Assembly (NCBI RefSeq): GCF_028356935.1
Contig: NZ_CP102798.1
Coordinates: 4,340,001-4,404,000 of the forward strand
DNA length: 64,000 bases
From: Lysinibacillus sp. OF-1
GTDB lineage: Bacteria > Bacillota > Bacilli > Bacillales_A > Planococcaceae
Direction of reading: 5' to 3'
Numbering within the stretch: position 1 is the stretch's first letter; every line of letters starts with the position of its first letter. Shown piece after piece: positions 60,375 through 64,000 of this stretch. Made by a program: the position numbers and the translations under genes. The notes below the pieces were generated by a model. The model saw nothing but the letters and a program-made list of their open reading frames with translations. It did not search any database and was not told the DNA's origin.

Positions 60375-61419
60375 ATTTTCTTTTTTTACCCTACTTCTAT
60401 TTTTGATAGTGCTAGTTTTCATTTCTATAATTGCTTCTGTTTCCATAGGACAAGTCAGTATACCATTTCTTGATTCTTGCAAAATTGTTTTATATCAAAT
60501 TACAGGAATAAACATAGGTCATATAGATACAACTATTTCTAACATGACACTTGAAATCATATGGCAAATTCGTTTTCCCAGAGTTTTATTAGCACTATTC
60601 GTCGGGAGTGGTTTGGCACTTTGCGGTAGTGTGATGCAAGCAACCATTCAGAATCCACTTGCAGATCCTTATTTACTTGGTATCTCCTCAGGTGCTTCAC
60701 TAGGTGCAACATTCTCTATCATATTAGGGTATCAGCTCAGCCTTTTTGGAGAATCAAATTTAATGATTTGGGCGTTTCTAGGTGCGTTATTGGCAACATT
60801 TCTAGTATTGCTGCTATCAAGTATTGGGGAAAGAATGTCTGTTATTAAACTTATTCTAGCCGGAACTGTTGTCAATGCACTATTTACAGCTCTATCTAAT
60901 CTATTTATATATTTTGCTAAAGATGCGGAAGGTGTACGTTCAGTATCATTTTGGACAATGGGGAGTTTGTCCACTGCTGATTGGGATGACCTGCCTTTAA
61001 TCGCTACTACTATTATTATTATAGCTGTATTTTTCCTCTCCCAATGGCGCATTATGAATGCAATGCTTATGGGAGATGATGCTGCTATGACATTAGGTAT
61101 TAATATAAATACTTATCGAAAAGTATTTTTAGTTATTTCTGCCGCTTTGACAGGCATTATAGTTTCAACATGTGGAATCATTGGCTTTGTTGGGCTTATC
61201 ATTCCACATATTGTACGCATCTTTACAGGGTCAAATCATCAACAACTACTACCTATTGTTATTTTAGTAGGGGCTATCTTTTTAATCTGGACAGATTTAT
61301 TAGCAAGGTCAATCATTCCTAACAGCGAATTACCAATTGGCATCGTAACCTCATTATTAGGTGCCCCAGTATTTATGCACATGTTAATAAAAAAGAAATA
61401 TGGTTTTGGGGGTAACTAA
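60361..61419 (+). CDS. FecCD-type ABC permease
   Basis: 352 aa with ten predicted helices. Typical family blocks: IRFPRVLLALFVGSGLALCGSVMQATIQNPLADPYLLGISSGASLGA near 70-117, DDAAMTLGININTYRK, and CGIIGFVGLIIPHIVRIFTGSNHQQLLPI near 273-301. A single permease, so the channel is a homodimer, unlike the heterodimeric FecC/FecD pair at 40828-42859. It overlaps the binding-protein gene upstream by 14 bp. RBS GGAGTG is inside that gene. Confidence 0.92.
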   Translation: MLKSKFSFFTLLLFLIVLVFISIIASVSIGQVSIPFLDSCKIVLYQITGINIGHIDTTISNMTLEIIWQIRFPRVLLALFVGSGLALCGSVMQATIQNPLADPYLLGISSGASLGATFSIILGYQLSLFGESNLMIWAFLGALLATFLVLLLSSIGERMSVIKLILAGTVVNALFTALSNLFIYFAKDAEGVRSVSFWTMGSLSTADWDDLPLIATTIIIIAVFFLSQWRIMNAMLMGDDAAMTLGININTYRKVFLVISAALTGIIVSTCGIIGFVGLIIPHIVRIFTGSNHQQLLPIVILVGAIFLIWTDLLARSIIPNSELPIGIVTSLLGAPVFMHMLIKKKYGFGGN

Positions 61420-61420
61420 T

Positions 61421-62197
61421 ATGGAATTAGATGTAGAAAATGTTTCATTCGCAGTATCAGATGTTGAAATTATCAAAAGTATTTCGCTAAAGGTGAAAGA
61501 AGGACAATTTGTTGGCATTATTGGACCGAATGGTTGTGGAAAATCAACACTATTAAAAAACATTTATAAAGTCATAAAACCCACTAGTGGCAAGATTTTT
61601 TTAGATGATATAGATATTGTTAAATCCTCTGCCAAAGAAATCGCGAAAAAAATGGGGGTTGTTGGACAATTTAACAACTCGAATTTTGACTTTACTGTAC
61701 GTGATATGGTGATGATGGGAAGAACACCACATAAAAGAATGTTAGAATCAGATACAAAAAATGATATTGAACTTGTGGATAACATATTACGAAAAGTAAA
61801 CTTAGAGCATTATGCTTCAAAACATTTCTCTTATCTTTCTGGTGGTGAAAAGCAACGTGTCATTCTCGCACGTGCCTTAGCTCAAGAACCACAGTTTTTA
61901 ATTTTAGATGAACCTACAAATCACCTAGATATTAAATATCAAATTCAAATTTTATCACTAGTGCAATCATTACAGATTGGTACACTAGCCGCATTGCATG
62001 ATCTATCTATTGCTGCCATGTATTGTGAATATTTATATGTACTAAAAAATGGTCGCATACTAACACATGGCAAGCCTGAGAAGCTACTAACACCTTCATT
62101 AGTAAAAGAGGTTTATGAAGTTGACTGTTGTATCTATCAAAATAATGATACGAATAATATAGTCGTTGCGTATCATCCAGCTTTACCTAATCACTAA
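61421..62197 (+). CDS. FecE-type ABC ATPase
   Basis: 258 aa. Walker A GPNGCGKST near 35-43, signature LSGGEKQRV near 139, Walker B FLILDEPTNHLD, H-loop ALHDLSIAAMYCE. ATPase partner of the permease just upstream; the ATG lies one base after that gene's stop. The start 61421 is chosen because GGGGGT is spaced for it and the longer frame (61400) lies within the permease gene. The C-terminal region (HGKPEKLLTPSLVKEVYEVDCCIY) is typical of haem/iron importers. Confidence 0.92.
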   Translation: MELDVENVSFAVSDVEIIKSISLKVKEGQFVGIIGPNGCGKSTLLKNIYKVIKPTSGKIFLDDIDIVKSSAKEIAKKMGVVGQFNNSNFDFTVRDMVMMGRTPHKRMLESDTKNDIELVDNILRKVNLEHYASKHFSYLSGGEKQRVILARALAQEPQFLILDEPTNHLDIKYQIQILSLVQSLQIGTLAALHDLSIAAMYCEYLYVLKNGRILTHGKPEKLLTPSLVKEVYEVDCCIYQNNDTNNIVVAYHPALPNH

Positions 62198-62205
62198 AGC
62201 TATTT

Positions 62206-62224
62206 TTGACTGACAACCAATCAA
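62206..62224. promoter_or_regulatory. TetR-type operator 4 (MFS gene)
   Basis: TTGACTGACAACCAATCAA, matching the minus-strand form of the site at 58503-58521 at 17 of 19 positions. It sits between the ATPase gene and the MFS RBS, without a clear promoter of its own. Confidence 0.6.
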
Positions 62225-62241
62225 TATAAGGAGGAGTATCT

Positions 62242-63696
62242 ATGAATCCAATTTCATCAGAAAAATCAAGTACGTTCTATTCATATAGATGGTTGGCATT
62301 AGCGGTGATATTACTTCCAACATTATTAATCTCCTTAAATACTTACATGATACAAATTGCATTACCTTCCATTCAAAACGACTTGCATATATCCTTTTCT
62401 CACGCTCAATTACTATTTTCAGGATATTCGGTTGGGCTTGCAACTGCTCTAATAATTGGAGGTAAACTAGGCGATATTTACGGTAGAAAAAAAATATTAT
62501 GGATTGGCGTATTGTTCTTTACCCTTACTGCTTTCTTAGGAGGAATACTTTCAAGCCCATTGTTATTAGTTGGGATTCGATTTGTTCAAGGCTTAGCCGC
62601 AGCCCTTATTCAGCCTCAAGTTTTATCAACAATCCAGGAAATTTTTCCGCCTAGAGAAAAAAATTTAGCTTTCGGCTTGTATGGTGCTGTCATTGGAGTA
62701 GCCTTTACCTTTGGCTTAATATTAGGGGGATTATTAGTTCAATGGAATATATTTAACGGCGGTTGGCGAACTGTATTTTTTTTCAATGTTCCAATTGGCA
62801 TGCTAGTACTCCTTTTGCTCCCTTTTATACCGGAGTCAACGGATAAGAAATCCAATCATATTGATTGGATGGGTTCAATTTTATTAATGGTTAGTATATT
62901 TCTACTTATTTATCCTTTATCCGAAGTCCAACAACAAGGATGGCAAACATGGATTTTTAGCTGTCTACTGCTTTCATTTGTTGTACTTATTCTGTTCATT
63001 TATCTTGAGCGATTTAAGCAAAAACTTCAACAATCACCTCTCGTAGACCTAAGTTTATTTAAGCATCGCCCTTTTGTATTTGGCATTTGTTCTGTGCTAG
63101 CTATTTACTTAAGTATGTTTGCCTTTTTCTTTATCCTTAGTTACTTTTTACAATATGGCCTAAAGTATGATACAGGAGAAACGAGTTTAGTTTTTCTACC
63201 AATAGGAATTGGATTTTTTGTAACGTCTATTATTTCTTCAAAAATTATTAATAAGTATGGTTTTATTGTTTTAAAAATGGGTGCATTATGTATGAGTATG
63301 TGTACTTTTTTACTTGTCTTCTTTTTATGGATGGAGCAATATAATTTACTCAGAACTGATGCAATAATCCTTTTATTCGTCTATGGCCTTGGACTTGGTC
63401 TTGCTACAACACCTTTAGCAAATGCCATATTGGGTAACATTCCAAAGATTCATATGGGGGTTGCTGCTGGTCTATTTACAACCTTTATGTACTTAGCAAA
63501 TTCCTTAGCAGTCGCAGGTATTAGTATACTATTTTCTTATTATTTAGGAACAAGTTTAGAGAGCGCTTCTTTGTTAAATTATATACATGCTTTTACTATA
63601 AGTTTAATTGTCATTGGACTGTTTTCTATGATAGCCTATATGATTTTGTCACTTTATCATAAAATGATTTTAAGAATAAAAATAAAGCAACAATAA
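62242..63696 (+). CDS. MFS transporter, 14-helix DHA2 family
   Basis: 484 aa with about 14 membrane helices. Motif A GGKLGDIYGRKKI near 73-85 and motif C-like GVAFTFGLILGGLLVQW near 152-168 mark a drug:H+ antiporter of the DHA2 group (QacA/EmrB-like). It is last in a probable operon with the ABC importer, under a TetR-type site. Such pairs are seen where a siderophore or metallophore is exported and re-imported; alternatively it is a drug pump controlled by the same TetR. RBS AAGGAGGAG. Confidence 0.88.
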   Translation: MNPISSEKSSTFYSYRWLALAVILLPTLLISLNTYMIQIALPSIQNDLHISFSHAQLLFSGYSVGLATALIIGGKLGDIYGRKKILWIGVLFFTLTAFLGGILSSPLLLVGIRFVQGLAAALIQPQVLSTIQEIFPPREKNLAFGLYGAVIGVAFTFGLILGGLLVQWNIFNGGWRTVFFFNVPIGMLVLLLLPFIPESTDKKSNHIDWMGSILLMVSIFLLIYPLSEVQQQGWQTWIFSCLLLSFVVLILFIYLERFKQKLQQSPLVDLSLFKHRPFVFGICSVLAIYLSMFAFFFILSYFLQYGLKYDTGETSLVFLPIGIGFFVTSIISSKIINKYGFIVLKMGALCMSMCTFLLVFFLWMEQYNLLRTDAIILLFVYGLGLGLATTPLANAILGNIPKIHMGVAAGLFTTFMYLANSLAVAGISILFSYYLGTSLESASLLNYIHAFTISLIVIGLFSMIAYMILSLYHKMILRIKIKQQ

Positions 63697-63734
63697 ATTA
63701 CTATTTTGATTTATAGATTTTTCAAATAATGTAT

Positions 63735-63763
63735 GACAAGCTCTTCATTATTTCGAGCTTGTC
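63735..63763. terminator. Hairpin after the MFS gene
   Basis: GACAAGCTC and GAGCTTGTC perfect 9-bp arms, no T-run; perhaps an mRNA 3'-end stem. Confidence 0.5.
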
Positions 63764-63773
63764 TACAGTCTGA

Positions 63774-63806
63774 AATCACCTCGTACACTATCGAGGTGAT
63801 TTTTTA
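63774..63806. terminator. Intrinsic terminator
   Basis: AATCACCTCG and CGAGGTGATT arms with TTTTTTA on the plus strand. It ends the MFS operon and possibly the convergent transporter gene. Confidence 0.88.
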
Positions 63807-63816
63807 TAACCAACGT

Positions 63817-64000
63817 TCACTTCTTGTTTCTTTTCGACAACAAAAGAGCACAAAGAATAATACATATCCCTATGAAATGTTTGATTAATAACGGTTCTTT
63901 CAATATCAAATATCCAAGTAGAACACCTACTACAGGAACGATATAATTACTAAAAGAGGCAAATAAAGCACCCTCACTTTTAATTAAAAGATTATAAAGC
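63817..64000 (-). CDS. EamA/DMT-family transporter, C-terminal part
   Basis: The last 61 codons of a minus-strand gene that continues beyond the window. The sequence LFASFSNYIVPVVGVLLGYLILKEPLLIKHFIGICIILCALLLSKR is the typical final two-helix unit of EamA (RhaT-like) drug/metabolite transporters, with the P-V-G helix and E-P motif. Substrate unknown. The stop TGA is at 63817-63819. Confidence 0.82.
   Translation of the reverse strand, partial: LYNLLIKSEGALFASFSNYIVPVVGVLLGYLILKEPLLIKHFIGICIILCALLLSKRNKK

Noticed and set aside
1..64000. CRISPR arrays, rRNA and tRNA genes, prophage or replication origin
   Set aside because: No regularly spaced repeats, no conserved rRNA or tRNA segments, no integrase or phage structural genes were seen.

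Overview
The window is AT-rich Firmicute DNA, most likely from a spore-forming member of the Bacillales close to Lysinibacillus. Supporting signs are Bacillus-type RBSs with frequent TTG/GTG starts, a YtvI-like sporulation permease, a BclB-type exosporium protein, bacillithiol enzymes (FosB, a YfiT/BstA-like DinB protein), T-boxes, and boxes that look like Fur, Zur, NsrR and CstR sites. Genus is an inference; there is no rRNA or tRNA gene in the window.

Layout. 1-2553: end of a permease gene, an NlpC/P60 cell-wall hydrolase and a gene-poor stretch holding a ~480-bp repeat element. 2554-6996: a UbiB-family gene and a CoA-disulfide reductase-rhodanese, bracketed by two inverted copies of that element. 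7036-13349: a reactive-sulfur island, all on the minus strand: TsdA-like dihaem cytochrome, DsbA-like protein, TauE/SafE exporter, TusA, rhodanese-metallo-beta-lactamase, DsrE, TusA-rhodanese, two small rhodaneses and the persulfide repressor CstR. A motif ATACC-N6-GGTAT recurs at the promoters and gene starts of this island and at the promoter of the CoA-disulfide reductase. 13578-15372: divergent hmp/nsrR. 15421-20971: GNAT, VOC and DUF1801 genes, a DUF1648 protein, a chemoreceptor and a HAD phosphatase. 21125-25176: leuA and a short methionyl-tRNA synthetase, tail to tail, each behind a T-box.

25229-27730: rsgA-like GTPase, fosB and a HAD phosphatase in one operon behind a leader peptide and an intrinsic terminator that can be replaced by an antiterminator. 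27808-29434: type III polyketide synthase plus methyltransferase (bpsAB-like). 29454-30966: divergent COG0523 zinc GTPase and zinc-free ribosomal protein L33, each with a Zur box. 31303-35879: a probable spore-surface group. 35962-39131: a YfiT-like protein, a racemase-like protein and a BCCT transporter. 39249-45035: Fur-controlled siderophore uptake operon (binding protein, two permeases, ATPase, esterase) and an AraC regulator. 45046-48060: small metabolic genes and two decayed genes.

48134-50061: an ABC-F ribosome-protection-type gene behind a second attenuator whose four pairing arms can be read directly. 50109-58338: small hypothetical genes, GH114-like protein, DUF2243/CtaG pair, DNA glycosylase, deacetylase, SIMPL protein and others. 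58502-63696: TetR regulator, iron-type ABC importer and MFS exporter, linked by four 19-bp operator-like sites. The window ends in an EamA-type transporter.

The most interesting points are the leader-peptide attenuator in front of rsgA-fosB, the fully legible ABC-F attenuator, the CstR-type operator series with CstA functions split over several genes, and the repeat element that has cut the ubiB terminator while duplicating 25 bp.
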